A stretch of DNA of 64,000 nt from Metabacillus fastidiosus NBRC 101226. GTDB lineage: Bacteria > Bacillota > Bacilli > Bacillales > Bacillaceae. A program made the translations under genes and the position numbers. The stretch is from assembly GCF_001591625.1 (NCBI RefSeq), contig NZ_BCVG01000004.1, forward strand, positions 46,118 through 110,117. Direction: 5' to 3'. Below, piece by piece: positions 1 to 8,163 of this stretch (the first letter of the stretch is position 1; each line of letters starts with the position of its first letter). A model generated the notes under the pieces. The model was given only the letters and a program-made list of their open reading frames with translations. It made no database searches and was not told the origin of the DNA.

Positions 1-1
1 T

Positions 2-274
2 TTTACTGTCGGAACTCTTCCCTCAGCAGCGACATTGAACCATTCTACACCTGTAAAACAAGAGAAAAAGAAATATTTTGAATTACAAATAAAACAGGGT
101 GATACAGTATTATCAATTATGGAAATGAAGTATAAATCTTCCCTCCCAGTATCAATTGAAAAAATTGTAGAGGATTTTGAACAATTAAATCCGAATCAAA
201 AAGTAGAAGCAATCAAAGTTGGAAAAACATATAAATTCCCTATTTATTCTACCGATGATAAGTCTCCCTCCTAA
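2..274 (+). CDS. yqfZ: C-terminal part of a LysM-type protein, YqfZ-like (cut by the window edge)
   Basis: The reading frame is open to the left edge, so the N-terminus lies outside the window. The visible 91 codons contain a LysM-like block (roughly YFELQIKQGDTVLSIMEMKY, then EDFEQLNPNQKVEAIKVGKTYKFP) with the ASP-like spacing of a short peptidoglycan-binding motif. A TTG at 35 could be read as a start, but it has no Shine-Dalgarno and would remove part of the frame. Position directly upstream of ispG matches B. subtilis yqfZ, a small LysM protein of unknown role. The identification rests on domain plus synteny; cell-wall binding is inferred. Confidence 0.65.
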   Translation, partial: FTVGTLPSAATLNHSTPVKQEKKKYFELQIKQGDTVLSIMEMKYKSSLPVSIEKIVEDFEQLNPNQKVEAIKVGKTYKFPIYSTDDKSPS

Positions 275-391
275 TGATTTTGAAAAACAGCAATAGACAA
301 ATGATTATTCACTAAACAGCTATCAATGGAAGGGTAAATAATACTATTCTGGAATTTTAAGTTTATAAAAAGCAATTTCGATATTAATTCC

Positions 392-420
392 TTGTCAATC
401 ATTAAGACGTCCTATACAAT
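392..420 (+). promoter_or_regulatory. Sigma-A promoter of ispG
   Basis: TTGTCA at 392-397 and TACAAT at 415-420 are separated by exactly 17 bases. Transcription would start near 427, about 60 bases before the ispG start codon. This is a good vegetative promoter by eye. Confidence 0.6.
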
Positions 421-489
421 AAATGTTGGAACATACTAAAAAAAGCATTCTTATTATATTTGAGTTCTTTTTTAAGGAGAGATTTACAC

Positions 490-1587
490 GTGAGTGAAAT
501 CATACATCGTACTAAAACCCGTCCAGTAAAGGTCGGAAACTTAACTATCGGTGGGAGCAATGAGCTCTTCATCCAAAGTATGACGACGACTAAAACACAT
601 GATGTGGAAGCAACAGTTGCTGAAATACACCGCTTGGAAGAAGCGGGCTGTCAAATTGTCAGAGTCGCTTGTCCAGATGAGCGGGCTGCCAATGCAATTG
701 CTGAAATAAAGAAAAGAATTAATATTCCATTAGTTGTTGATATCCATTTCGATTATAAACTGGCATTAAAAGCAATCGAAGGTGGAGCAGATAAAATTAG
801 AATTAACCCAGGTAATATCGGGCGTAAAGAAAAAGTGGAAGCTGTCGTTAAAGCAGCTAAAGAACGTGGTATTCCTATCCGAATCGGTGTAAATGCAGGT
901 TCTTTGGAGAAAAGAATACTTGAAAAATATGGATATCCAACCGCTGACGGAATGGTCGAAAGTGCGTTACATCATATAAAAATTCTAGAAGATTTAGATT
1001 TTTACGACATTATCGTTTCTATGAAGGCATCGGACGTAAATTTAGCAATCGAGGCATATGAAAAAGCCGCGAGGGCTTTTGACTATCCTCTGCATTTAGG
1101 AATAACTGAATCAGGAACATTATTTGCTGGAACAGTAAAAAGTGCTGCCGGTTTAGGTGTTATTTTAAACAAGGGCATTGGAAATACACTTCGAATTTCT
1201 TTAAGTGCTGACCCAGTCGAAGAAGTAAAAGTTGCCCGTGAGCTTCTTAAATCATTTGGTCTTGCTTCAAATGCGGCTACATTAATTTCATGTCCGACTT
1301 GTGGGCGAATTGAGATTGATTTAATCAGTATTGCCAATGAAGTCGAGGAATATATTTCAACTATTAAAGCACCAATTAAAGTTGCGGTTCTAGGCTGCGC
1401 TGTAAATGGTCCCGGAGAAGCTCGTGAAGCTGATATTGGTATAGCGGGAGCACGAGGAGAAGGTTTACTTTTCCGAAAAGGAGAAATTGTAAGAAAAGTA
1501 CCAGAAGAAACAATGGTTGAAGAATTGAAAAAAGAAATCGATAAAATCGCTGAGGAATATTTTGCTAAACAAGCTTTAGAAAAATAA
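490..1587 (+). CDS. ispG: 4-hydroxy-3-methylbut-2-en-1-yl diphosphate synthase (flavodoxin)
   Basis: IspG carries out the penultimate step of the MEP isoprenoid pathway, converting methylerythritol cyclodiphosphate to HMBPP with a [4Fe-4S] cluster. The protein is 365 aa. The N-terminal TIM barrel begins [16 protein letters not shown], and the C-terminal iron-sulfur domain has the cysteine set CPTCGR and [14 protein letters not shown] at 460 is in frame, but AAGGAGAG at 474-481 lies 8 bases before the GTG at 490, and the family begins near [13 protein letters not shown], so GTG 490 is chosen. The next pathway enzyme, ispH, is also in this window about 7 kb away. Confidence 0.96.
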   Translation: MSEIIHRTKTRPVKVGNLTIGGSNELFIQSMTTTKTHDVEATVAEIHRLEEAGCQIVRVACPDERAANAIAEIKKRINIPLVVDIHFDYKLALKAIEGGADKIRINPGNIGRKEKVEAVVKAAKERGIPIRIGVNAGSLEKRILEKYGYPTADGMVESALHHIKILEDLDFYDIIVSMKASDVNLAIEAYEKAARAFDYPLHLGITESGTLFAGTVKSAAGLGVILNKGIGNTLRISLSADPVEEVKVARELLKSFGLASNAATLISCPTCGRIEIDLISIANEVEEYISTIKAPIKVAVLGCAVNGPGEAREADIGIAGARGEGLLFRKGEIVRKVPEETMVEELKKEIDKIAEEYFAKQALEK

Positions 1588-1619
1588 ACTCTTCATATGC
1601 ATTGTAAAGAAATATTTAA

Positions 1620-1666
1620 AAGGAAGTCATTTTCTGATGAAACAGATAAATGGCTTCCTTATTTTT
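1620..1666 (+). terminator. Terminator of ispG
   Basis: Arms at 1620-1632 and 1648-1660 pair over 13 bases with one G-T wobble, followed by ATTTTTA. It lies 32 bases after the ispG stop. Confidence 0.8.
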
Positions 1667-1696
1667 ATACTAGGATGCTCTAATACGGGCACAATT

Positions 1697-1736
1697 AAAA
1701 AAGATGATCCCTGTTCCAGACAGAGATCACCTTTTT
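1697..1736 (-). terminator. Terminator of yqfX
   Basis: On the minus strand a GATC-containing stem (1697-1708 with 1725-1736, one mismatch) ends in a run of T residues. A second small inner stem (CTGT/ACAG) sits in its loop. It lies 35 bases beyond the yqfX stop. Confidence 0.65.
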
Positions 1737-1770
1737 CAATTTCTTTAAATAAGTTTTCCTATTTACATGC

Positions 1771-2160
1771 TTAGAAAAACGGCATAACAAATAATCTTAA
1801 AATGATTGATGCAGCCCCTAAGCCGATAGCCCACATACCTAATCCTTCTGCTCCTCTTCTTCTTGCAATAAATCCGACAATAATGCCGACTGCCCCAAGA
1901 AATACCGGGAATACGAATAGGGAGATGATTGATAGTGCTAAAGCAAAAAATCCCAATCCTCTTCCAGTTCCTGCTTCCGTATTATCAGCTATGTCAGTTC
2001 GGTCATAATCTCTGTTTAAGTTAACTGGAGCGGCGACTTCGGCAGCTGTTTCCTCGTTATAATTATCTGTATCAATTGGTTCGACACCCTTATAATTAGG
2101 GTTATTTAGGTTATCATAACGATTCATACTATCATGATAGTTGTTTCTTTCATCTGCCAC
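1771..2160 (-). CDS. yqfX: Small membrane protein of the DUF4190 type, YqfX-like
   Basis: The 129-aa protein has an acidic, Asn/Tyr-rich soluble N-terminal half (about residues 1-67). Two hydrophobic segments follow (about 70-98 and 108-127), separated by a positively charged turn, IARRRGAEG. This glycine-rich two-helix hairpin is typical of DUF4190 proteins. It lies between ispG and yqfW, as in B. subtilis yqfX. The start ATG follows a GAGGGATTTTAAGTGGC leader. No biochemical role is known to me. Confidence 0.75.
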   Translation of the reverse strand: MADERNNYHDSMNRYDNLNNPNYKGVEPIDTDNYNEETAAEVAAPVNLNRDYDRTDIADNTEAGTGRGLGFFALALSIISLFVFPVFLGAVGIIVGFIARRRGAEGLGMWAIGLGAASIILRLFVMPFF

Positions 2161-2246
2161 TTAAAATCCCTCGCTTTCTAATTTAAAGGAGCAGTTATAG
2201 TATAGGATATAATTCATATTACTATGACTGTTAAAGTTTTCTGTTT

Positions 2247-2275
2247 TTGACAAAACCGTTATGGTAAACTAATGT
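2247..2275 (+). promoter_or_regulatory. Sigma-A promoter of yqfW
   Basis: TTGACA at 2247-2252 and TAATGT at 2270-2275 are spaced by 17 bases. Transcription would start near 2282, just before the Shine-Dalgarno at 2289-2295, leaving a very short leader. Confidence 0.6.
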
Positions 2276-2304
2276 TTAGATATACTTCGAAGGAGCGAAC
2301 ACTT

Positions 2305-2880
2305 ATGTTAAGATTAGGAATTGATATTGACGGTACTGTTACATCACCAGATGCTTTCGTTCCATACTTAAATAAATCTTTTGGAAAAAAGCTTACACTG
2401 GATGATATAGTGGAATACGATTTAACAAAAGTTTTGAATATTACTGAACTGGATTTCTGGAAATGGATGGATGATAATGAGCCTATTATTTATCGTGAAG
2501 CCCCATTAGCTCAATATGCGAAGGCTGTGCTTGATGAATGGAAGCAGCAACATCAGCTTATTTTCATAAGTGCAAGGCGCAAGCATTTGCATGAAATTAC
2601 GAATAATTGGTTCCTTCAAAATGAAATTAATTATGATCATATTGAGCTTGTAGGCAACCATGATAAATTAGCTGCAGTAAAAAAGCATGAAATATCTGTT
2701 TTCTTTGAAGATAAACATGATAATGCCTGCATGATTAGTGAGGAACATAACATTCCTGTTATTTTATTTAATACTCCATATAACCAAGATCCTGTTCCTA
2801 AAAACGTTATCCGTGCTAATAACTGGCTTGAAGCAAAACAATGGGTAAATCATTGGTACAGCACACCGCAAACCGTGTAA
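2305..2880 (+). CDS. yqfW: HAD-family 5'-nucleotidase-like protein, YqfW
   Basis: The protein is 191 aa and opens with the HAD catalytic motif DIDGTVT (the first Asp would be the nucleophile). A late acidic motif, FFEDKHDN, is in the position of HAD motif IV. It resembles the NT5C-like nucleotidase group that YqfW belongs to; the substrate is not known. An upstream ATG at 2272 overlaps the promoter. GAAGGAG at 2289-2295 sits 9 bases before the ATG at 2305, and the catalytic motif then falls at residue 6-12 as usual, so 2305 is chosen. Confidence 0.8.
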   Translation: MLRLGIDIDGTVTSPDAFVPYLNKSFGKKLTLDDIVEYDLTKVLNITELDFWKWMDDNEPIIYREAPLAQYAKAVLDEWKQQHQLIFISARRKHLHEITNNWFLQNEINYDHIELVGNHDKLAAVKKHEISVFFEDKHDNACMISEEHNIPVILFNTPYNQDPVPKNVIRANNWLEAKQWVNHWYSTPQTV

Positions 2881-2882
2881 GT

Positions 2883-2925
2883 AAAAAGGCTTGTAAAATC
2901 CATATAGATTTTACAAGCCTTTTTT
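2883..2925. terminator. Bidirectional terminator between yqfW and zur
   Basis: Perfect arms 2883-2900 and 2907-2924 pair over 18 bases with a 6-base loop, A-rich on the left and T-rich on the right. It can stop the convergent yqfW (+) and zur (-) transcripts. Confidence 0.9.
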
Positions 2926-2935
2926 AAATTGAATA

Positions 2936-3346
2936 TTATACACAGCCAGGACATGTTCCATATATTTCGAACTTATGCCCGCTAATATCATAACCAGCTA
3001 AATCCTCATTTAATTTTTCCATTGGACATAATCCAATTTCTTTCGTCTTACCGCATTTTAAACAAATAAAATGATGGTGATGATGCCCCGCATCGCAAGT
3101 ATAACGAAAATGCTTTTCCCCCGATAGTTCAGTCGTTTCAAAAATACCGAGATCGGCAAAAAGAGATAAGTTTCGGTAAATCGTATCGAAACTAAGACCA
3201 GGGTAATTTTCCTTTAACGCCTCTAAAACATCCTTTGCTGTCAAATATTTATCTGAATCAGCAAATAATTGCAGCATTTCTTCCCTCTTACTCGTATATT
3301 TATATCCTTTATCTTTTAACAAGTCTAAAGCTTCTTGAACATTCAT
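2936..3346 (-). CDS. zur: Fur-family zinc-uptake repressor Zur
   Basis: The 136-aa protein has a winged-helix DNA-binding domain (about 1-80) and a metal-binding dimerisation domain with a histidine cluster ([15 protein letters not shown]). Two CxxC pairs, CLKC and CPGC at the extreme C-terminus, would hold the structural zinc. It lies 48 bases downstream of znuB in a znuC-znuB-zur operon, and a Zur-box-like sequence precedes znuC. That context points to zinc sensing rather than iron (Fur) or peroxide (PerR). Start ATG has AAAAGGAG upstream. B. subtilis Zur is the orthologue by position. Confidence 0.9.
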   Translation of the reverse strand: MNVQEALDLLKDKGYKYTSKREEMLQLFADSDKYLTAKDVLEALKENYPGLSFDTIYRNLSLFADLGIFETTELSGEKHFRYTCDAGHHHHHFICLKCGKTKEIGLCPMEKLNEDLAGYDISGHKFEIYGTCPGCV

Positions 3347-3393
3347 AAATCTCTACTCCTTTTAGCTATAGGCAAGTCTGCATATTGACAAAA

Positions 3394-4230
3394 TTAATGT
3401 GCTCTTTTAAATTTTGTCGCTATTATTGTAATAATGAGAATTAGAACAGATAGGACAACGATCGTGCCTCCTGGTGCTAAATCCAAGTAATATGCTAAGT
3501 ATAAACCAATGATAACAGATAGTTCACCGAATAGTACAGAGAAGAATATCGTTTGCTTAAATCCTTTTGCAATACGAATACTTGCTGCAACAGGCAATGT
3601 CATAAGTGAAGAGACAAGTAAGATTCCTACAATTCTCATCGAAGATGCGATAACTAGTGCGACTGTCAATATAAAAATAAGATGCAGCCATTTCGCCTTA
3701 ATTCCCGATGCCTTTGCATGCTCTTCATCAAATGAAAGAAGAAATAATTCTTTATACAATAAAAAAATAACAGCTAGCACAAACAATGCAATAAGAACGA
3801 TTACCCACATATCCGTTCTTGTAACCGCACTGACACTGCCGAATAAATAACTGAATAAATCAGTATTAAAACCATCAGCAAGCGAAATAAAAATAACACT
3901 TATTCCAACCCCGCTTGATAAAATAATTGGAATGGCAAGTTCCTGATAATGTTTATAAACAGTTCGAAGCTTCTCAATAAGTACAGCACCAGTTACAGAA
4001 AACCCCATACCTAAGTAAACTGGATTCAAACCTGAAAAACCGCTGAATTTCTTTTCTAATAAAAGACTTGCTGCTATACCTGCAAGTGTGACATGGCTTA
4101 AAGCATCAGCGATTAAAGATAATCTTCTTACGACGACGTATACACCTAATAATGGTGCGATTAAACCTATAATTACTCCTGATATAAATGCATTTTGTAA
4201 AAATTCATATTGAAAAATATTACTTAACAT
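3394..4230 (-). CDS. znuB: Zinc ABC transporter permease ZnuB (AdcB)
   Basis: This 278-aa protein is built almost wholly from hydrophobic segments, about eight, matching the ABC-3 (metal) permease family. Recognisable family stretches are PLLGVYVVVRRLSLIADALS near residue 30 and GILLVSSLMTLPVAASI near 200. It would form the membrane channel for Zn(II) import with ZnuC. Only 14 bases separate it from znuC, and zur follows. No ZnuA-type solute-binding protein gene is adjacent, so that subunit must be encoded elsewhere. Manganese specificity cannot be excluded from sequence; zur linkage favours zinc. Confidence 0.88.
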   Translation of the reverse strand: MLSNIFQYEFLQNAFISGVIIGLIAPLLGVYVVVRRLSLIADALSHVTLAGIAASLLLEKKFSGFSGLNPVYLGMGFSVTGAVLIEKLRTVYKHYQELAIPIILSSGVGISVIFISLADGFNTDLFSYLFGSVSAVTRTDMWVIVLIALFVLAVIFLLYKELFLLSFDEEHAKASGIKAKWLHLIFILTVALVIASSMRIVGILLVSSLMTLPVAASIRIAKGFKQTIFFSVLFGELSVIIGLYLAYYLDLAPGGTIVVLSVLILIITIIATKFKRAH

Positions 4231-4244
4231 ATAAAGCCTCCATA

Positions 4245-5006
4245 TTAATGGGCATGATCATGTGTTAATAATTGCAGCGAATGCCCATAAAACTCAGCAA
4301 GTTCATGATCTTTTGTTAATTCAAATTGTTCGGAATTCCCATGAAAATGTAAATGTTTATTTAAACAGGCAACATGGGTTACTTTATCTGTAATTGTACC
4401 GATATCATGTGTAACTAAAATAAGTGTTATATTCAATTTATCATTTAATTCTTTTAATAAATCATAAAACTGCTGAACCGTTTTTGCATCGACACCGACT
4501 GTAGGTTCATCTAAAATCAATAATTTAGGATCGCTGACGAGTGCACGGGCTATAAAGACACGTTGCTGCTGTCCCCCTGACAGCTCCCCTATATTCCGCT
4601 TTGAAAAATCACTCATTCCAACAGCAGCGATCGCCTTGTATACTTTCTCTTTGTCTTCTTTTCCCAAAAATTTAAAAAGGCCAAGCTTAGAAGTTAATCC
4701 ACTTGACACGACTTCAAAAACCGATGCTGGAAAGCCAGTATTAAAGCTATTTGCTTTCTGTGACACAAAACCTATTTCATGCCAATTTTTAAACTCATTT
4801 ATCGGAGTTCCAAATAAACGGATTTCACCTGATTTTGACTTTAATAATCCAAGTACACATTTTAATAATGTTGTTTTCCCAGAGCCATTAGGTCCAACCA
4901 GTCCTAGAAAAGAACCTTCTTCAACAATTAAATCAATATGTTCAAGCACAGTTTGATGTTCATATGTGAAAGATAAATTATTAATTTCAATAATTGGCCG
5001 CTTCAA
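4245..5006 (-). CDS. znuC: Zinc ABC transporter ATP-binding protein ZnuC (AdcC)
   Basis: A full ABC ATPase set is visible in 253 aa: Walker A GPNGSGKTT, signature LSGGQQQR, Walker B LLILDEPTVGVD and the switch histidine in LVTHD. The C-terminus is histidine-rich (HSLQLLTHDHAH), which is common in zinc-transport ATPases and may bind metal. It is the first gene of the znuC-znuB-zur operon and would power ZnuB on the cytoplasmic face. Expression is likely repressed by Zur at the box just upstream. Confidence 0.9.
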   Translation of the reverse strand: MKRPIIEINNLSFTYEHQTVLEHIDLIVEEGSFLGLVGPNGSGKTTLLKCVLGLLKSKSGEIRLFGTPINEFKNWHEIGFVSQKANSFNTGFPASVFEVVSSGLTSKLGLFKFLGKEDKEKVYKAIAAVGMSDFSKRNIGELSGGQQQRVFIARALVSDPKLLILDEPTVGVDAKTVQQFYDLLKELNDKLNITLILVTHDIGTITDKVTHVACLNKHLHFHGNSEQFELTKDHELAEFYGHSLQLLTHDHAH

Positions 5007-5026
5007 CTTAGTTCACCCTTTCACAA

Positions 5027-5047
5027 AATTAAGAATCATTACGATTT
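5027..5047 (-). promoter_or_regulatory. Zur box before znuC
   Basis: On the minus strand the left half is AAATCGTAAT, a perfect half-site of the B. subtilis Zur operator. The spacer base is G at 5037, and the right half ATTCTTAATT matches 6 of 10 positions. It lies about 20 bases before the znuC start and just downstream of the promoter, where a bound repressor would block RNA polymerase. Confidence 0.75.
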
Positions 5048-5066
5048 ATTTCTCATCTTTCATTAC

Positions 5067-5077
5067 ATTATAACATA
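5067..5077 (-). promoter_or_regulatory. Extended -10 promoter of the znuCB-zur operon
   Basis: On the minus strand TATGTTATAAT gives a consensus TATAAT (5067-5072) preceded by the TRTG extension. No convincing -35 hexamer is seen, which is usual for extended -10 promoters. Transcription would start near 5060, upstream of the Zur box. Confidence 0.5.
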
Positions 5078-5184
5078 AGAATTATATATGAGGTTCATTT
5101 GATTGTAAAGAAATTCTTTCATCTGCTTATTTTGCACCTTTTCTCATATAATTCATAGACTGCCTAAGAAAGGAGGTAACAAAT

Positions 5185-5439
5185 GTGAATTTCCTTAAAA
5201 AAATGATTAATCAGAAGGTAAATAACTTAACTGCCGACGAATTACTTCAATTAGCAAAAAAACACCGCATTTCTATTAGTCGTCCACAAGCAAATGAGAT
5301 AGTTAAATTAATTAATGGGCAAAATATTGATATTTATAATGACGAGGAACGGGCTAACTTACTTAAACAAATTGCAGGGATTACTTCTGTTAAAACAGCA
5401 CAGGAAGTAAACAAAATTTTCCTCCAATTCATAAGGTAA
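5185..5439 (+). CDS. yqfT: DUF2624 protein YqfT
   Basis: This 84-aa protein is small and largely helical (LTADELLQLAKKHRISISRP, then QANEIVKLINGQ). It matches the DUF2624 family in length and position (between zur and nfo). The start is GTG at 5185, with AGGAGGT at 5171-5177 placed 7 bases upstream. An out-of-frame ATG overlaps it at 5183 and runs at once into TGA. Function is unknown. Confidence 0.75.
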   Translation: MNFLKKMINQKVNNLTADELLQLAKKHRISISRPQANEIVKLINGQNIDIYNDEERANLLKQIAGITSVKTAQEVNKIFLQFIR

Positions 5440-5457
5440 ACTAATTATTACTTAATG

Positions 5458-5490
5458 AGAGGATGTCCATATTGTTTCAAGACATCCTCT
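5458..5490. terminator. Terminator between yqfT and nfo
   Basis: Perfect 10-base arms at 5458-5467 and 5481-5490 with a 13-base loop lie between the convergent genes. The T-tract on the plus side is weak (TCCTATTATTT). Confidence 0.6.
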
Positions 5491-5499
5491 TCCTATTAT

Positions 5500-6393
5500 T
5501 TAAGCATTTAAGATCTTCTCAAGCACATCACTGTCAAATTGTTTTTCCTTCAGCATATTAATTTCAAATTTATATGGAGGTTTTTTATCTTTTTTATCCT
5601 CTCCAACAAAGGGCGTTTCTAAAATCTTCGGAACGCTCATTAGTTGTGGATGGTGAACAATTTTACTAAGAGCTTCAAAACCAATATGACCAAAACCGAT
5701 ATTTTCATGACGGTCCTTACTTGCACCACATGGATTTTTACTATCATTGATATGCAGAACCTTAATCCTGTCAATGCCAACTATTTTGTCAAATTCGTTT
5801 AAAACTCCATCAAAATCATTAATAATATCATAGCCTGCATCATGTATATGACATGTATCAAAACAAACAGATAAATGCTCGTTATACGTTACACCATCAA
5901 TAATTTGTGCAAGCTCTTCAAATGACCGCCCACATTCTGAGCCTTTTCCAGCCATTGTTTCCAAGGCAATTTGGACATTCTGCTCTTTCTCGATCACTTC
6001 ATTTAAACCTTCAATAATTTTTTTAATACCAGTTTCAGCACCTGCACCTACATGCGCACCGGGATGAAGTACAATTTGTCTTGCACCAAGCGCTTCTGTT
6101 CTTGCGATTTCAGAACGAAGAAAATCTACACCTAATTCAAATGTAGCCGGATTTGTCGTATTTGCTATATTAATAATATACGGAGCGTGAACGATGATTT
6201 CTTCAATTCCATGCTCTTTCATATGAACAAATCCTGCTTCTATGTTTAATTCTTCTATTTTCTTTCTTCTCGTATTTTGTGGTGCACCTGTATAAATCAT
6301 AAATGTATTTGCACCATATGAGACCGCTTCTTCACTTGAGCCTAAAAGCATTTTCTTCCCGCTCATTGAAACATGTGATCCGATTTTTAACAT
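5500..6393 (-). CDS. nfo: Endonuclease IV, AP endonuclease
   Basis: Nfo cuts DNA 5' of abasic sites in base-excision repair. The 297-aa TIM-barrel protein carries the zinc-ligand motifs of the family: [56 protein letters not shown] and [12 protein letters not shown]. Length is normal (B. subtilis 297). It lies 21 bases downstream of cshB and could be co-transcribed with it. In B. subtilis Nfo also protects spores and is under sigma-G; no such promoter was checked here. Confidence 0.96.
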   Translation of the reverse strand: MLKIGSHVSMSGKKMLLGSSEEAVSYGANTFMIYTGAPQNTRRKKIEELNIEAGFVHMKEHGIEEIIVHAPYIINIANTTNPATFELGVDFLRSEIARTEALGARQIVLHPGAHVGAGAETGIKKIIEGLNEVIEKEQNVQIALETMAGKGSECGRSFEELAQIIDGVTYNEHLSVCFDTCHIHDAGYDIINDFDGVLNEFDKIVGIDRIKVLHINDSKNPCGASKDRHENIGFGHIGFEALSKIVHHPQLMSVPKILETPFVGEDKKDKKPPYKFEINMLKEKQFDSDVLEKILNA

Positions 6394-6414
6394 CTTACCC
6401 TTTCCCTTCTACTT

Positions 6415-7728
6415 CTACTTCCCTTTTCTGTTTAAACGTCTCTGTCTTTTCTTAAATTGCTCCATCTCTTGACTCATTTTCTTTTTATAGCCTGGTTTTA
6501 CCTTCTTAGGCTTTTGAACGATACTCTTTGCTGCTTTATCTACTTCATTTTCTTGTCTTTTACGTTTATGGCGTCGATTTCTATCTTCAAGCTCACGCCA
6601 TTCTCCCTTAACAAGATCCATGTTAACAAACTCGATGCCCATTTTCTCTAATTTCACTAAAGCATCATCATCAGATGGGTCATATAAAGTTGCTGCAATT
6701 CCTGAGCTGCCTGCCCTTGCTGTTCTGCCGACACGGTGAATATAAAATTCAAGCTCTGTCGTTGGAATTTCATAATTAATGATGTGGCTTACACCTTCAA
6801 TATCTATACCCCTTGCTGCCAAGTCAGTTGCAACGACATATTGGTACTCTAGATTACTAATTTGGGTCATCATCTTCCTACGTTCCCTCGGTGATAAGTC
6901 ACCATGTATACGACCAACTTTCAACCCTTTACCAGCTAAAGCAGCTGCAACTTCTTCTGCACGCTTTTTTGTATTTGTAAAAACAATAGCTAAATACGGA
7001 TTATAAGAAAGCAGCATTTCGTATACTAATTGACTTTTATCACGATGTCTTGCAGGAACTAATACATGCTTAATATTAGGTGCTGTCGCTTGATTTGGTG
7101 CAACATGTGTAAATTTCGGATTTTCTAAATATTTTTTTAAAAAAGGTTTTAATTTTTCAGGTATAGTTGCTGAGAAAACAAGCATTTGCAGTTTTTCAGG
7201 CATATGGCTTGCAATACCGTCTACTTCTTTAATAAATCCCATATCTAACATTAAATCAGCTTCATCAACTACTAATGCCTTCGCAGTATTAACAAATAGA
7301 GCTTGTTCTTTTACAAGATCATTCACTCTTCCCGGTGTTCCAACAACGATTTGTGGCTGAGATTTTAATTTTTCAATGGCACGCTGCTTGTCTGTTCCTC
7401 CGATAAAACATTTAACAGAAATTCCTTCAACATCACTAGTGAGTTTAAGTGCTTCTTTATAAATTTGTGTCGCTAATTCACGGGTCGGCGCAGTAATAAC
7501 AATTTGGACATTTTGCATTTCAGGGTTGAGATTATTTATTAAAGGAATAAGATACGCATGCGTTTTACCAGTACCAGTTTGTGATTGTCCAATTGCACTT
7601 TCTCCTCTTTTAATACTCGGTATAAGTCTTTCTTGAATTTCAGTCGGTTCAAAAAATTGCAGCTCATTCTTAATTGCATCTATAATAAACGGCTTCAAAT
7701 CAAATCTTTCAAATTTTGTATGTTCCAT
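6415..7728 (-). CDS. cshB: DEAD-box RNA helicase CshB
   Basis: All helicase motifs are present in 437 aa: GQSQTGTGKT (motif I), PTRELA (Ia), VVDEADLM (II), SAT (III), VATDLAARGID (V) and HRVGRTARAG (VI). The C-terminal tail (about 370-437) is strongly basic (RRHKRKRQ, KPKKVKPGYKKK), as in cold-shock RNA helicases that remodel mRNA and rRNA. Position before nfo matches B. subtilis cshB (yqfR). Start ATG is preceded by AAGGAG. Confidence 0.92.
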   Translation of the reverse strand: MEHTKFERFDLKPFIIDAIKNELQFFEPTEIQERLIPSIKRGESAIGQSQTGTGKTHAYLIPLINNLNPEMQNVQIVITAPTRELATQIYKEALKLTSDVEGISVKCFIGGTDKQRAIEKLKSQPQIVVGTPGRVNDLVKEQALFVNTAKALVVDEADLMLDMGFIKEVDGIASHMPEKLQMLVFSATIPEKLKPFLKKYLENPKFTHVAPNQATAPNIKHVLVPARHRDKSQLVYEMLLSYNPYLAIVFTNTKKRAEEVAAALAGKGLKVGRIHGDLSPRERRKMMTQISNLEYQYVVATDLAARGIDIEGVSHIINYEIPTTELEFYIHRVGRTARAGSSGIAATLYDPSDDDALVKLEKMGIEFVNMDLVKGEWRELEDRNRRHKRKRQENEVDKAAKSIVQKPKKVKPGYKKKMSQEMEQFKKRQRRLNRKGK

Positions 7729-7885
7729 CCAATTAACTCCTTCATTATAACTAAAATAACGATCTACTGTCAGTTCATCATAACATTATAGCCTAAAAGG
7801 AAAGAAACTAAAAGAAAACATTCCTAATCCCCCTTTCTCCACCATAAGTGGAAAAAGGATCCTAAATTCAAAATTCATCCGGCAC

Positions 7886-8093
7886 TTAACGAGCAGTAAG
7901 ACTCCCATATGAAGATTCTGTAGAAGACAAAAAAGATAAATGGGAAATCAACTGCTCGTAAAGGTGCGAATAATAGAACAATACTAAATTCTCCGCTTCA
8001 CGCGAGCAACGTATGTGTGACCTGCAGAATGCGGGCCTCAACTAACTATCAGTAGAGGATGAGAAAAACCCCACTGAGAGAAGTTTCACTTTA
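7886..8093 (+). repeat. Dispersed structured repeat, family A, copy 1 (long form)
   Basis: This fills most of the 435-base gene-free stretch between cshB and yqfQ. It runs from TTAACGAGCAGTAAGACTCC to GAAGTTTCACTTTA. Three stems can be drawn: H1 GAGCAGT (7891-7897) with ACTGCTC (7951-7957), H2 CCTGCA (8021-8026) with TGCGGG (8030-8035), and H3 CAGTAGAGG (8050-8058) with CCCCACTG (8069-8076). Copies 2 and 3 lie before glyS and copy 4 follows sigK. No coding capacity is seen. It may be a MITE-like or REP-like element, or an RNA structure. Confidence 0.75.
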
Positions 8094-8163
8094 GAAAAAC
8101 ACTTTTTAACGATTCCCGCATAATTTGTATGTAGATAGATGCTCTTATGAAAGGAGGGCTATA

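Noticed and set aside
7886..8093. Possible CRISPR array from the repeated GCAGTAAGACTCCC-type units
   Set aside because: The repeats are 150-200 base elements scattered over the window, not short direct repeats with regular spacers, and no cas genes are present.
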